Shown here: piece by piece, positions 10,101 through 18,120 of the stretch
Numbering within the stretch: position 1 is the first letter of the stretch
Layout of the letters: each line of letters begins with the position of its first letter
From: Pseudobdellovibrio sp.
GTDB taxonomy: Bacteria; Bdellovibrionota; Bdellovibrionia; Bdellovibrionales; Bdellovibrionaceae
Direction: 5' to 3'
Assembly (NCBI GenBank): GCA_023701385.1
Contig: JAMPXC010000019.1
Span: forward strand, 1-57,532
Length of the DNA: 57,532 nucleotides
Program-made: the position numbers and the translations under genes
The notes under the pieces: generated by a model
Told to the model about the DNA's origin: nothing
What the model saw: the letters and a program-made list of their open reading frames with translations, nothing else
The model's database searches: none

Positions 10101-11051
10101 TACAATCCAAACGGTGAGTTAACGTCGAAGAAAAATAATGTTTCTAACCAAGTCACTCCATTCGCTTTCAACTCGTTCGGCCAAGTGACATCAGTAAAAG
10201 TTGGGGCAGCGACGTACGGCTACGAAATTGATGGCTTAGGTCGAAGAATTCAGAACAGTGTTAATGGTAAGCTTAAAGATACTTACATATATATGGATCA
10301 GTTACGTTTAGCAGGAATCATTGGCTCAGACAGCAAAGTATTGCAGCGATTTGTTTACGGTACGAAGCCTCATGTTCCAGATTATTTTGTTATGAACGAT
10401 GATATATATCGTATTATCACTGACCATCTTGGCAGTGTAAGACTTGTGGTTCGAGTTAAAGATGGTTCGATAGTACAAGAAATGGTTCATGACGAGTTCG
10501 GTAAGATACTGAGTTCAGTCGGAGCTGGGTTTCAACCATTTGGATTCGCGGGTGGATTGTATGATTACAACACAGGCTTTATTCAATTTGGTGCTCGATG
10601 GTATGATCCACAGGTAGGGCGTTGGGTAAGTAAAGATCCGATTGGGTTTGCAGGTGGGGACACGAATCTGTATGCTTATGTTGGAGGTAATCCAGTGAGT
10701 TATGTGGATCCGACGGGGCTTTATTGGTTTCGTCAGTCTTGGCAAGAGCCTGGTAAATTCGGACGACCTGGTACCCGTATTGCTCCAGGAGGGCCAGTTA
10801 GTGAGTTTGCTGAACAGCATTTTCCAGCAGCTTACACATTTGCTGTGATTCATGACGATATCGTAGATTTTGGACTTAATTTAGGACTCCCTGACTGGGC
10901 AATTAATTTTACTACGATGGCCCCTGCATACGCGGCTGCCTTGCATGTGGAATTTTTTAGATCGGTGGGGATTCTCGATCAGCCAACACCTCAAGGGCAG
11001 CCAAAGTTGAGTCCAATGGCACCTCAAAAGGAATCAATTATATGCAAATGA
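7161..11051 (+). CDS. Secreted RHS/YD-repeat protein, candidate polymorphic toxin
   Basis: This 1296-residue protein has a Sec signal peptide (about residues 1-22, cleaving after SLA). A short Cys-containing domain follows, then a Pro-rich linker (PTPQPQPNPAPAPKPN, about 90-108), a beta-rich domain, and a long array of YD repeats (YDANG, YDSFGNL, YDGNGNR and similar). The RHS core ends with the conserved ARWYDPQVGRW...DPIGF...NLYAYVGGNP...DPTGL near residue 1187. After it comes a tip of about 109 residues that differs from the repeats and is the usual place of a toxin domain. I cannot name its activity. It has no PAAR or VgrG neighbour. Two small genes follow directly, as toxin partners often do. 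Base and codon use (more AAT, TAT and ATA) differ from neighbours. Confidence 0.9.
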   Translation: MKSFYGMLVAFAIVGYVSQSLAVTCKEEEARLRKLCDDMKTHAPPGVITKTELKITYVDGGFDSVCYYTAEGQTFSVPFARATCGEGVPTPQPQPNPAPAPKPNEIPRTVTEPTIDGAACQKGSIILTDNQVLGESIPVVGAKFNLAYFTNKVVGRKGDYKIQIPLTVGSYSSKLTHVKYTVKVEGKTVDSKTVAIAPNLTVDYVWNGSVSGKNSLGSGLVEIVIEKIPNGGSTSFAVPVGSLQAKSLGFGGWVPTIYHFYDIARKKVLRGDGSSLSAAAEALTGNQLRIIDSDRSLVYIFDSATGKHLLTKSFWLGADLFVFNHDANGLLANIAEPFGIKTVFNRNTSGDLVSITAPNGQITQITLNANKYISAVTSPAGQIHSLGYYDANGLLKSFQKPQGQVSTFTYDSFGNLNQDAHSGGYSISLEKSVDEEETTILSKSQMGRSTTFVTSTILTPADGENKERKLYQRVEVHPDETVTVTGTSDDASILLSDDMFYITQYKNDERFKNFARIVGVKAVSGATVYVSSNREESFDLSDTANPFSIKNYSLTESDQNDEKTITSYDGATRTFITQNHRGTKVTTKIDALERLISVQIGNDLPKEFTYTKDKLTRVSQGTRFIDYVYDSATQNLASTKNVLSQATLFNYDKAGRLISTEYPDSKKNVFGYDENNKLIGIVPIERPQHSFVFNSLELLTSYTPPIIENNISTPTVYDYNGDKQLLAVAKPDGQKIKYNYDDEKGTLNSIETPAGVYTYNFNSERSNYDKITTPMAIETRKQLLPGGFLERDFLLKKASPLGAYTAVPNERNLVQRDVVQGAVDEKVDWIGYHIAGDGKVEIAGEERIRYDDISGRITATFIPINGNYVAESYKYNQYGELSSYTASYNDTTLYSFSLFYDDLGRIVKKIETIKGISQTYEYAYDLRNRLSEVKQNGAITGKYNYDGNGNRISGTVNGQAIIAKYDAQDRLVAYNSESFEYNPNGELTSKKNNVSNQVTPFAFNSFGQVTSVKVGAATYGYEIDGLGRRIQNSVNGKLKDTYIYMDQLRLAGIIGSDSKVLQRFVYGTKPHVPDYFVMNDDIYRIITDHLGSVRLVVRVKDGSIVQEMVHDEFGKILSSVGAGFQPFGFAGGLYDYNTGFIQFGARWYDPQVGRWVSKDPIGFAGGDTNLYAYVGGNPVSYVDPTGLYWFRQSWQEPGKFGRPGTRIAPGGPVSEFAEQHFPAAYTFAVIHDDIVDFGLNLGLPDWAINFTTMAPAYAAALHVEFFRSVGILDQPTPQGQPKLSPMAPQKESIICK

Positions 11052-11491
11052 AAGTAATTGAAAATATAAAATTTCGCTCTTGTGTAGCATTCACTATAGT
11101 AATTTTAAGTTTCGTCTTTTGTAGTATAGGTTATGCAGAAGATCCCAAGACAGGGCAAAAATACAAAATCATCAAATCTATCCATATTATGGGTGTGTAT
11201 GATGATCTTAACAATAGGAAGCTCAGTAAAGAGACAGCACGTGGATATTTGCACCCAATCAAGTTCGCCAATAGACCGCATGTGGCATTTCGAACTGAGG
11301 TGCCCGCTGGTACAACAATGACTATCATTAGCGTACTTAAAAACCCATGGTACCGGCCTTTTTTAAAAAGTCGATTTCTCGTCAAATTAGATCCGGACTT
11401 ATCTCAAGGACTGGATGTGGAAATTGAACTCGCCCGGGGGCTTGAGGGAAATTTAGATGGGCTGAATTCGGAAATATTTAGTCGCGAATAA
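11042..11491 (+). CDS. Small secreted protein downstream of RHS (candidate partner or immunity protein)
   Basis: This 149-residue protein starts at an ATG ten bases before the RHS stop, with AAAAGGA nine bases upstream of it. A second ATG at 11048 would form an ATGA overlap. It has an N-terminal signal or anchor helix (about residues 13-32, VAFTIVILSFVFCSIGYAED). The mature part is small and mixed, with DDLNNRKLSKETARGYL, a VAFRTEVPAGTTMTII strand and ELARGLEGNLDGLN. No cysteine or catalytic motif is evident after the signal. Overlap with the RHS gene suggests co-expression. Immunity or accessory function is inference from position. Confidence 0.65.
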   Translation: MQMKVIENIKFRSCVAFTIVILSFVFCSIGYAEDPKTGQKYKIIKSIHIMGVYDDLNNRKLSKETARGYLHPIKFANRPHVAFRTEVPAGTTMTIISVLKNPWYRPFLKSRFLVKLDPDLSQGLDVEIELARGLEGNLDGLNSEIFSRE

Positions 11492-11516
11492 CAGCTACAA
11501 ATAGGAGCAGAGTTTT

Positions 11517-11849
11517 GTGTTAGACCTTAAAAAGAGAAATAAACGAGCCATGTTGGTTGGTTTTATTTTGTTTGCTGTGTTCATTTGGTCGGCAGCATAT
11601 TTAATTTGTCTAAAAAGCGATGCCTATAAAAAGGCAATTGAGTTTAGCTCGATTAATAAAATAGTGGTAAGTAAACTTGGAAATTCGTTGAGATTTCGAT
11701 TAGCGTTCTACGGATTTAGAGTTTCTGAGAATGTGAACTATGGAAGTGCAGAGTTTACCATTATTGCAGCTGGAGACCGAATGTATGGGGATATATACTT
11801 TTTACTCATAAAAAAACGACTGACTGGGAGATTCAAAAAGCGATATTGA
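11517..11849 (+). CDS. Small membrane-anchored protein, probably frameshifted (Coa1-like)
   Basis: The frame reads 110 residues from a GTG at 11517 (AGGAG site upstream). It has a basic start, one transmembrane helix (about residues 12-32, AMLVGFILFAVFIWSAAYLI) and a C-terminal beta segment GSAEFTIIAAGDRMYGDIYF. It ends at 11849 after a low-quality tail. A one-base change in the A7 run at 11810-11816 would instead read KKTTDWEIQKAILST and continue to a TAA at 11894-11896. The combined protein of about 126 residues resembles the Coa1-like small membrane family (short TM protein with a ...W.I... strand). That resemblance is by eye. It may be a broken gene or a sequencing error. Confidence 0.5.
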   Translation: MLDLKKRNKRAMLVGFILFAVFIWSAAYLICLKSDAYKKAIEFSSINKIVVSKLGNSLRFRLAFYGFRVSENVNYGSAEFTIIAAGDRMYGDIYFLLIKKRLTGRFKKRY

Positions 11850-11896
11850 GTACCGAAAACGAAAAAATTGATATCGTTGAAATCGACCCCATATAA
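11810..11896 (+). other. Likely frameshift site and displaced C-terminal tail
   Basis: The run of seven A at 11810-11816 is the shift point. Reading one base over from the upstream gene gives a protein-like, stop-free tail ending EIDPI at 11896, whereas the nominal frame gives a Lys/Arg-rich tail ending at 11849. This fits loss of one A from an A8 run. Confidence 0.5.
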
Positions 11897-11901
11897 ACCG
11901 T

Positions 11902-12357
11902 TTAAAACAAGTGAATCAACCAAACTGTTAAACGATATAACACATAAAAGATCGCAATGATAATTCCAAAGTAACATCCTAAGATCGCAATATTTGCCGC
12001 GATAGAACGTCTGATCGTGCGTTTAGAATTTACTAAGTAATTATCCATAATACGGTAATTCTTTGCATTCGCTTGCCAGAAAATATCACCTAAATTTCCA
12101 AGCACCGGAATTGCGGTAATAATCATATCCACGCTGATATTTAATAACATGCGAAACAGCACAACCGCTGAAACACCATGAAAAGCCGCATACACCACAG
12201 TAAATAATGAAATTAAAGTTGTCGCTACGTTTCCGTAAAAAGGCAGAAGGCCTAAGATAAAATCCCAGCCAAAGCTGATCCCCAAAATTTTAAATTGGCT
12301 ATCCATTATGGTGCTAATTTTATAAAGAAGCGGGTGTTGTTCTTTTAAAGCTTTCAT
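11902..12357 (-). CDS. DUF4112 family membrane protein
   Basis: This 151-residue protein has the DUF4112 pattern: LDSQF-like start (MDSQFKILGISFGWDFILGLLPFYGN), a central membrane region with VLFRMLLNISVDMIITAIPVLGNLGDIFWQANAKN, and a C-terminal hydrophobic helix. Two to four membrane segments are likely. Function of the family is unknown. It starts nine bases downstream of the hrpB stop on the same strand, so it is probably co-transcribed with it. It is convergent with the RHS block. Confidence 0.85.
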   Translation of the reverse strand: MKALKEQHPLLYKISTIMDSQFKILGISFGWDFILGLLPFYGNVATTLISLFTVVYAAFHGVSAVVLFRMLLNISVDMIITAIPVLGNLGDIFWQANAKNYRIMDNYLVNSKRTIRRSIAANIAILGCYFGIIIAIFYVLYRLTVWLIHLF

Positions 12358-12366
12358 TTTCTTTTC

Positions 12367-14817
12367 CTAAACTGAAGGGTCTTCTGGCCAGTCGTGTTTT
12401 GGATAACGGGCACGCAGATCTTTTCTAACATCGGCATAACTGCTTTTCCAAAAAAGCCCCAATTGGCTTGTGATCTGAGCTGGTCGCATATTCGGTGCCA
12501 ACAGCTCTAGGGTTAAAGTAAATTTATTATGACAAATCTTCGGGGTGTCTTTCCACCCGAAGGCATCTTGAATTTTAAGTGAAATTAACGGGGCTTTTTC
12601 ATCGATATAATCAACCGGATGAGTACGACCACGCGCTGATTTGACTGTTTCTGGTAAGTTCTGCAGTAAATCGCAAAGCTCTTCGTTTAAAACCTGATAA
12701 CTTAAGTAAAATAAATCACAGTTTTTATAGTCTTCAAAATCGTCATAGCCTTGCAAGATATAATCTGTGAGTAAATCTTCATAGTTTTCAATTTGCGCTT
12801 TAGATTCTTCAGATAAAGTGACATCTTTGCCATCTTTACGGCTTAAGAAATTTAAACGTGCTTTAAGCTTTTCATAATTCGGGTGAATCTTTAAAAAATC
12901 CAGAGGGGTTTTCTTAAAAAACTCTTGCCAGTTTTTTTGCAGTTCTTCGCGGCTTAGGCGCGATTTGCCAAAATCATTTAAAACAAAAGTTTCAAATTTT
13001 AACTGTTCGGTTTTAAAAAATTCATTTTTTTCAAAATCGTAGTGAACTTCAGTTTGCTTTTTAGCCAGCGGCGCAAAGATCTCTTGCGCAAGCTTTTTAT
13101 CAAAACCTAGAGCACAAGTAACTTGGGTAAATTGTGAATGGTTTTCACGGCCTGCAAGAGCAATAAAAAAATCAGAGTTAGCGGCCTGTGAGCCCGCCGC
13201 AGCTTGTAAGCCACGGCCAAACATTGAAACCGCATTAGTTTTATTTTTAACAAAGGCCACTTTTTCCGGAAAATATTCGGCGTAAACTTGAATCAAAGTT
13301 TTTTCAAAGTTTTCACCAGGTGCAGATTTGTCAGTAATTTTACAACTTGATAAAATCTGCTGGTAAATACGATCTGTCATAAAATCTAAAGAATCTAAAT
13401 CTAAAATTTTAGCCACATCAGAGCCTGAAAAGTTTTTATTTTTCTCTAAGATACTTTCGACGTTGCCGGATTCTAGAACTGCAATAAGCTTTGCTGATTC
13501 CTTTTCAAGGCCATGGCGTGAAAGTTGAAAATGCAAAATAGAATTTTCAATCGATAATGGCCATTTAGAAATCGTTTTCGCCAGCGGAGTTAACGTTGAA
13601 GCGTCAGTAATTAAATGCCATTTAGCTAACTTATGGCGCGCCTGTTTTAAAGTTAATGTTGAAGGTTTTGTTAACCACGAAAACGATTCGAGATCAGTCA
13701 CTTCTTGTTGAAATAACAAGAGCGATTCTTCAAGCAGCGAAGTTTTTAAAATCTCGGGCTCGATTTGTTCTTTCATCGACATTTCATCAGTCGAATGCCA
13801 AAGCTTAAAACAAACGCCAGCTTGTTCACGGGCGGCACGACCAGCGCGTTGTTTCGCTGAAAAAAGCGAAATACGTTGCAAGTCTAAGCCTGAAAAACCC
13901 ACTTTGTTTTCACGGTAAGATTTTTTCTCTAAGCCTGAATCAACTACACAATCAAGACCAGAAACCGTGATCGAACTTTCAGCCACGTTGGTACTTAGAA
14001 TAATTCTTCGTCCAGAACCCAAATCATTACGAATAATTTGTTTTTGCTCATTTAAGCTTAAAGACCCGTGCAAAATTTCAATACGGTACTGCGGAAAAAG
14101 CGGTTGAATGATATTTCTAAAACGTAAAATTTCACGCTGGCCCGGAAGAAAGATCAAAATATCTTTTTGCGCTGTCTTCCAAGCTTTTAATAAAGTGTCT
14201 TTTAAGTGATTAAAGAATAAATCATCACAGACAAGCTTTTGGTTTTTATCAGAATAGACAATATCTAACTTGTGCGGCGGAGCTTCGACTTCAAAACTAA
14301 CACTGTCACCTAAGAAAGTTTTAAGCTGCTGGACGTTTAAGGTCGCAGACATAATCACTAGTTGTAAATTACGACCTAAAACTTTCTGTTCGAAGCTTAA
14401 ACCTAAAATCAAATCAATCGAACTTGAACGTTCATGAAATTCGTCAATAATAAGGGTATGAATTTCATCCCAAAAGCTAGGGGTTTGAATACGTTTTAAA
14501 AATAAACCCTCGGTCATAAAAATCAGCTGGGTTTTAGCCGAGATCTTATTTTCAAAACGCACTTGATAACCGACATCTTCGCCTAATAGCCAATTGTTTT
14601 CAGAGGCAATACGATCCGCCGCTGATAGCGCAGAAACCCTTTTAGGTACGATGACAATAATCTTTTTAGGTGAGGACGTACGAACGGTTTTTAACAAATG
14701 CGCCGGAACACGCGTTGTTTTACCAGAGCCGGGACTGGCCGTTAAGATCACCGGCTTATCGCCAGTGATCTTTTTAACGATGTCGTCTAAATACGGATCA
14801 ATCGGTAAAGCTTGCAT
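12367..14817 (-). CDS. hrpB: ATP-dependent helicase HrpB (DEAH family)
   Basis: This 816-residue protein has the DEAH/RHA helicase motifs in order: Walker A SPGSGKTT near residue 29, DEFHERSSS (motif II) near 120, MSATL (III), STNVAESSITVSGL, and QRAGRAAR (VI) near 325. The HA2-like and HrpB C-terminal regions follow. The length matches HrpB (about 800-850). Substrate and role of HrpB are poorly defined in bacteria. It lies just after the RsmI-like gene with a short gap. Confidence 0.93.
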   Translation of the reverse strand: MQALPIDPYLDDIVKKITGDKPVILTASPGSGKTTRVPAHLLKTVRTSSPKKIIVIVPKRVSALSAADRIASENNWLLGEDVGYQVRFENKISAKTQLIFMTEGLFLKRIQTPSFWDEIHTLIIDEFHERSSSIDLILGLSFEQKVLGRNLQLVIMSATLNVQQLKTFLGDSVSFEVEAPPHKLDIVYSDKNQKLVCDDLFFNHLKDTLLKAWKTAQKDILIFLPGQREILRFRNIIQPLFPQYRIEILHGSLSLNEQKQIIRNDLGSGRRIILSTNVAESSITVSGLDCVVDSGLEKKSYRENKVGFSGLDLQRISLFSAKQRAGRAAREQAGVCFKLWHSTDEMSMKEQIEPEILKTSLLEESLLLFQQEVTDLESFSWLTKPSTLTLKQARHKLAKWHLITDASTLTPLAKTISKWPLSIENSILHFQLSRHGLEKESAKLIAVLESGNVESILEKNKNFSGSDVAKILDLDSLDFMTDRIYQQILSSCKITDKSAPGENFEKTLIQVYAEYFPEKVAFVKNKTNAVSMFGRGLQAAAGSQAANSDFFIALAGRENHSQFTQVTCALGFDKKLAQEIFAPLAKKQTEVHYDFEKNEFFKTEQLKFETFVLNDFGKSRLSREELQKNWQEFFKKTPLDFLKIHPNYEKLKARLNFLSRKDGKDVTLSEESKAQIENYEDLLTDYILQGYDDFEDYKNCDLFYLSYQVLNEELCDLLQNLPETVKSARGRTHPVDYIDEKAPLISLKIQDAFGWKDTPKICHNKFTLTLELLAPNMRPAQITSQLGLFWKSSYADVRKDLRARYPKHDWPEDPSV

Positions 14818-14829
14818 TGTAAATTAAAA

Positions 14830-15495
14830 TTAAACCTTATCGTGAGGGTAAATTAACAGCATAAATTCAGCTTTATCACGATCTAAGTTTTGTAAGATGT
14901 AATTCGCTGAACCTTCTAATACCAGTTCATTTTCTTGTGATAAATCTAAAGCTAGTAAGGCCGGGCGATTTACGAAGTGGCGGTTTAATTCATCAATCGT
15001 TTTTTTCAAACGGTACGGTGTATCCATAATAATGATTGCACGCTTTTCGCTAGTTAACTTTTGCCATTCTTTAGAACGCGCTTCAGTTTCAGCAGGTAAA
15101 AAACCACGAAATACAAATTCATTAAGTCTACGCGATGTTAACGATAATAATCCCATCAACGACGAAGCGCCCAAAACCGACTTCACCGGAATTTTTTGCT
15201 TACGGCATAAACCAATTAAGTCATTACCCGGATCGCAAAAACCAGGGGTTCCACAGTCAGAAACCAAGGCGACCGTTTCGTTTTTGCAGATTTCAGTTAA
15301 ACGTTTTAAATCATCAAGCGTTGAATGCTCATTTAAAAGCTCATACTTTTTAGCTTTAATATCTAACTGCTTTAATAATTTCGATGTTTCTTTTGTTGAT
15401 TCACATAAAATCACGTCAGCCGATTTTAAAATTTCTAGCGCGCGTAAAGTGATTTCAGAAACTTCTCCGATCGGAGTGGCCACTAAGTACAACAT
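14830..15495 (-). CDS. rsmI: RsmI-family SAM-dependent methyltransferase
   Basis: This 221-residue tetrapyrrole-methylase-fold protein of the RsmI family 2'-O-methylates C1402 of 16S rRNA in characterised members. It opens MLYLVATPIGEVSEITLRAL. The SAM-site motif ALVSDCGTPGFCDPG near residue 95 and the GASSLMGLLSL segment are clear. It is shorter than E. coli RsmI (286 aa), lacking the C-terminal extension, and has CESTKETSKLL where classical members have the EDTR motif. It may therefore be a paralogue with a different target. Its start directly abuts the HAD gene stop. Confidence 0.8.
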   Translation of the reverse strand: MLYLVATPIGEVSEITLRALEILKSADVILCESTKETSKLLKQLDIKAKKYELLNEHSTLDDLKRLTEICKNETVALVSDCGTPGFCDPGNDLIGLCRKQKIPVKSVLGASSLMGLLSLTSRRLNEFVFRGFLPAETEARSKEWQKLTSEKRAIIIMDTPYRLKKTIDELNRHFVNRPALLALDLSQENELVLEGSANYILQNLDRDKAEFMLLIYPHDKV

Positions 15496-16242
15496 TTACT
15501 TATCCTCTTCGATATAAAAGTTTGAAACTTTAATGACTGGAACATTCACATCTTCTTGGCGTGAGTGCGTTGTGTCCAGTTGAATAATATGAATATCCGG
15601 TCTGATTTTGCCTAAAGCATTAATATTTACAGGTTCATTTTCAAAAAAATAAACCGGCGAGGTTTCAGGCGGGTATTGTGAAATTGGAAAACGATCAACC
15701 ACCCAGTCGATTTTAAAAACATGGTCATCCATTGAGCGGTGCGGTTTTAAATGCAGACAACCTTCTCTGATCGGAAAGCCCCATTTTTGTAGGACTTCCA
15801 AAGTGCCCACGCCCATGCGGGCTACATCACGGCCTGTGAGGTAGTGAATTTCGCAGCCTGTTTCATGCAGACGTTGAACATAAGGAACAGCGCCGCGATA
15901 GGGGATATCATAATGTAAGTAAGTATTCGTAAAAAAACGATCCACCCAAAAATCACGAAGTGTTTTGTGCAGTTCAGGGCTTTCATCAAACTTATAACCG
16001 GCACGAACCAGGGCCTCTTTTAGCCCCCAATCAGTGTGTAAAATCTCTACTTTTTTAAGCTCAGGTTTATGCAGCTCTGCAAACTCGTGCAGGATTTGTT
16101 GAGTGCGCGGGCTTACATTGAAAAGTGTTGAATCGAGGTCAAAAACACACACTGTGCGCGGATTTTCAGCAGCCATTGTCAGGATTGTTTTAAGACTTTG
16201 CTTCAAAGTCTGTTTTAGACCAGGATCTTGCGGTTGATTCAT
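15496..16242 (-). CDS. HAD-superfamily hydrolase
   Basis: This 248-residue cytosolic enzyme carries HAD motif I FDLDSTLF (about residues 34-41; first Asp is the nucleophile). It also has a motif II-like YLTGRDVARMG near 137, a Lys in DDHVFKIDWVVD, and an acidic FFENEP stretch in the motif IV position. Substrate cannot be told from sequence. It lies upstream of the RsmI-like gene in a minus-strand run with hrpB and DUF4112, and is divergent from phnD. Confidence 0.8.
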   Translation of the reverse strand: MNQPQDPGLKQTLKQSLKTILTMAAENPRTVCVFDLDSTLFNVSPRTQQILHEFAELHKPELKKVEILHTDWGLKEALVRAGYKFDESPELHKTLRDFWVDRFFTNTYLHYDIPYRGAVPYVQRLHETGCEIHYLTGRDVARMGVGTLEVLQKWGFPIREGCLHLKPHRSMDDHVFKIDWVVDRFPISQYPPETSPVYFFENEPVNINALGKIRPDIHIIQLDTTHSRQEDVNVPVIKVSNFYIEEDK

Positions 16243-16371
16243 AAAAGTAACCTATCGAAGGACTCCGAAATAGGCAATGTAAATACTCGGAAACACTTGG
16301 AATTGGAAATCTTTTTTGATACGGTTTGCACACTTTAAATTCGCAGCTAAAAAAAGCAAAGCAGGAGACTT

Positions 16372-17298
16372 ATGAAAAACTTTTTAAGCGTTATCGCAAC
16401 GATCATGGTTGGTTTATCAATCGTAGGTTGTACAAAAAACAAAGCTGAACTTGGAACAGCAGAAAACCCAATCAAACTTCATTTCGTTCCTTCAGTGGAC
16501 GCTAAAGTTATCGAAGATAACTCTAAAAAATTTAAAGAGTACTTAGAGCAAGCGACTCCGTACAAATACGAAGTGACAATCCCGCAATCATATGTGGCGG
16601 TTGTTGAGGCTTTCGGAACTAAACGTGCTGACGTTTCGGCGATCAACACTTTCGGTTACATCTTAGCTAACAGCAAATACGGCGCTGAAGCTAAAATCAC
16701 TGTATTACGTCATGGCGCTGCGACTTACCAATCTATGTTCGTTGCTAAAGCTGACGGCCCAATCAAAAAATTAGAAGATTTAGCTGGTAAAAAAGTAGCT
16801 TTCGTAGATCCTTCATCTGCTTCTGGTTACATCTTACCTAAAAAATCTTTAAACGATAAAAAAGTCGAAGTTAAAGAAACAGTATTCGCGCAAAAACACG
16901 ACAACGTGATCTCTATGGTTTACCAAGGTCAAGTTGATGCAGGGGCCGCGTTCTACTCTCCACCTTCAAAAAATGCTTCTGGTACAGAAGAAATCGAAGA
17001 TGCTCGTCGTTTAGTTAAAACTCAATACCCAGATGTTGAAAAGAAAATCGCGATCATCGATTTATCTCAGCACATCCCGAACGATCCAATCATCTTCAGA
17101 AAAGATATGCCTGAAGATATGAAAAACAAAATCGTTGATGCTTTTATCGCTTTCGTTTCTACTGAAGACGGTAAAGCGGCTTTCAAAGCCATTTACGGCG
17201 TAACAGAACTTAAAAAAGCAACTGATGCTGATTACGATTCAGTTCGCGAAATGTTAAAAACAGTTGGCGTAAATCCAGACGATTTAATGAAAAAATAA
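16372..17298 (+). CDS. phnD: PhnD-type phosphonate/phosphate ABC transporter substrate-binding lipoprotein
   Basis: This 308-residue lipoprotein has lipobox LSIVGC at residues 15-20 and the PhnD family layout: LHFVPSVDAKVIEDN, FGTKRADVSAINTFGYILA, LAGKKVAFVDPSSASGYILPK, and a ...DAGAAFYS... hinge. It binds phosphonate, phosphite or phosphate outside the membrane and delivers it to PhnCE. AGGAGA lies just upstream of the ATG. It opens the phnDCE operon. Which phosphorus compound is preferred cannot be decided, and no C-P lyase genes are nearby. Confidence 0.92.
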   Translation: MKNFLSVIATIMVGLSIVGCTKNKAELGTAENPIKLHFVPSVDAKVIEDNSKKFKEYLEQATPYKYEVTIPQSYVAVVEAFGTKRADVSAINTFGYILANSKYGAEAKITVLRHGAATYQSMFVAKADGPIKKLEDLAGKKVAFVDPSSASGYILPKKSLNDKKVEVKETVFAQKHDNVISMVYQGQVDAGAAFYSPPSKNASGTEEIEDARRLVKTQYPDVEKKIAIIDLSQHIPNDPIIFRKDMPEDMKNKIVDAFIAFVSTEDGKAAFKAIYGVTELKKATDADYDSVREMLKTVGVNPDDLMKK

Positions 17299-17320
17299 TT
17301 GAAGAAATATTAGGTAAAGA

Positions 17321-18109
17321 ATGTCAGTAAAACCCATCTTAAGTATTAAGAACTTAAAAAAGACTTACCCGAACGGTGTGCAAGCGCTTAAAGGCGTTAG
17401 CTTCGACGTTAAAAAGGGTGAGTTCTTAGTTGTGATCGGTCTATCAGGTTCAGGTAAATCAACGATGTTACGTTGTATTAACCGCCTACATGAGCCAACT
17501 AGTGGAAATCTAGTTTTCAATGATGGCAAAGTTGAAAAAGACTTAGCTAAAATTGAAAAACCGGCAGAGATCAAATGGCTTCGCCAAAATGTGGGAATGA
17601 TCTTCCAACACTTCAACTTGATCCCACGTCATTCAGTTCTTAGTAACGTTTTGATGGGTAAACTTTCAAAAACTTCGACGCTTAAAAGCTTATTTGGCAT
17701 GTTTTCAGATGAAGATGTTGCTGAAGCCATGAAGTATTTAAAATTGGTTGGTATCGCTGATAAAGCACATATTCGTGCCGACCAATTATCTGGCGGTCAG
17801 CAACAACGTGTTGCGATCGCAAGAGCACTGACTCAGAATCCACAAATCCTATTAGCTGACGAACCAGTTGCCTCTTTAGATCCGGCAACTTGTCACGTGG
17901 TTATGGATTACTTAAGAAAAGTGAACCAAGAATTAGGAATCACTATCGTATGTAATCTTCACTTCTTATCTTTAGTGCGCCAATACGCAACTCGTGTTGT
18001 GGCTCTTAAAGGTGGTGAGCTTGTTTACGAAGGCGATCCAAAAAATATCGATGAAGCTTGGTTTGAAAAAATCTACGGCGCTGGCGCTAAAGAAGTACAC
18101 ATCAACTAG
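17321..18109 (+). CDS. phnC: PhnC-type ABC transporter ATP-binding protein
   Basis: This 262-residue ATPase has Walker A GLSGSGKS near residue 39, a Q-loop in MIFQHFNLIPRHSVLSNVLMG (typical PhnC), signature LSGGQQQR near 158, Walker B ILLADEPVASLDP and a CNLHFLS switch region. It couples ATP hydrolysis to uptake through PhnE. It follows phnD by 22 bases and precedes phnE by 11. Confidence 0.94.
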   Translation: MSVKPILSIKNLKKTYPNGVQALKGVSFDVKKGEFLVVIGLSGSGKSTMLRCINRLHEPTSGNLVFNDGKVEKDLAKIEKPAEIKWLRQNVGMIFQHFNLIPRHSVLSNVLMGKLSKTSTLKSLFGMFSDEDVAEAMKYLKLVGIADKAHIRADQLSGGQQQRVAIARALTQNPQILLADEPVASLDPATCHVVMDYLRKVNQELGITIVCNLHFLSLVRQYATRVVALKGGELVYEGDPKNIDEAWFEKIYGAGAKEVHIN

Positions 18110-18120
18110 AGGGGCACCAG

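Noticed and set aside
7161-11051. RHS YD repeats as a DNA repeat or CRISPR array
   Set aside because: The repeats are at protein level with variable DNA; no equal-length direct repeats and spacers exist in the window.
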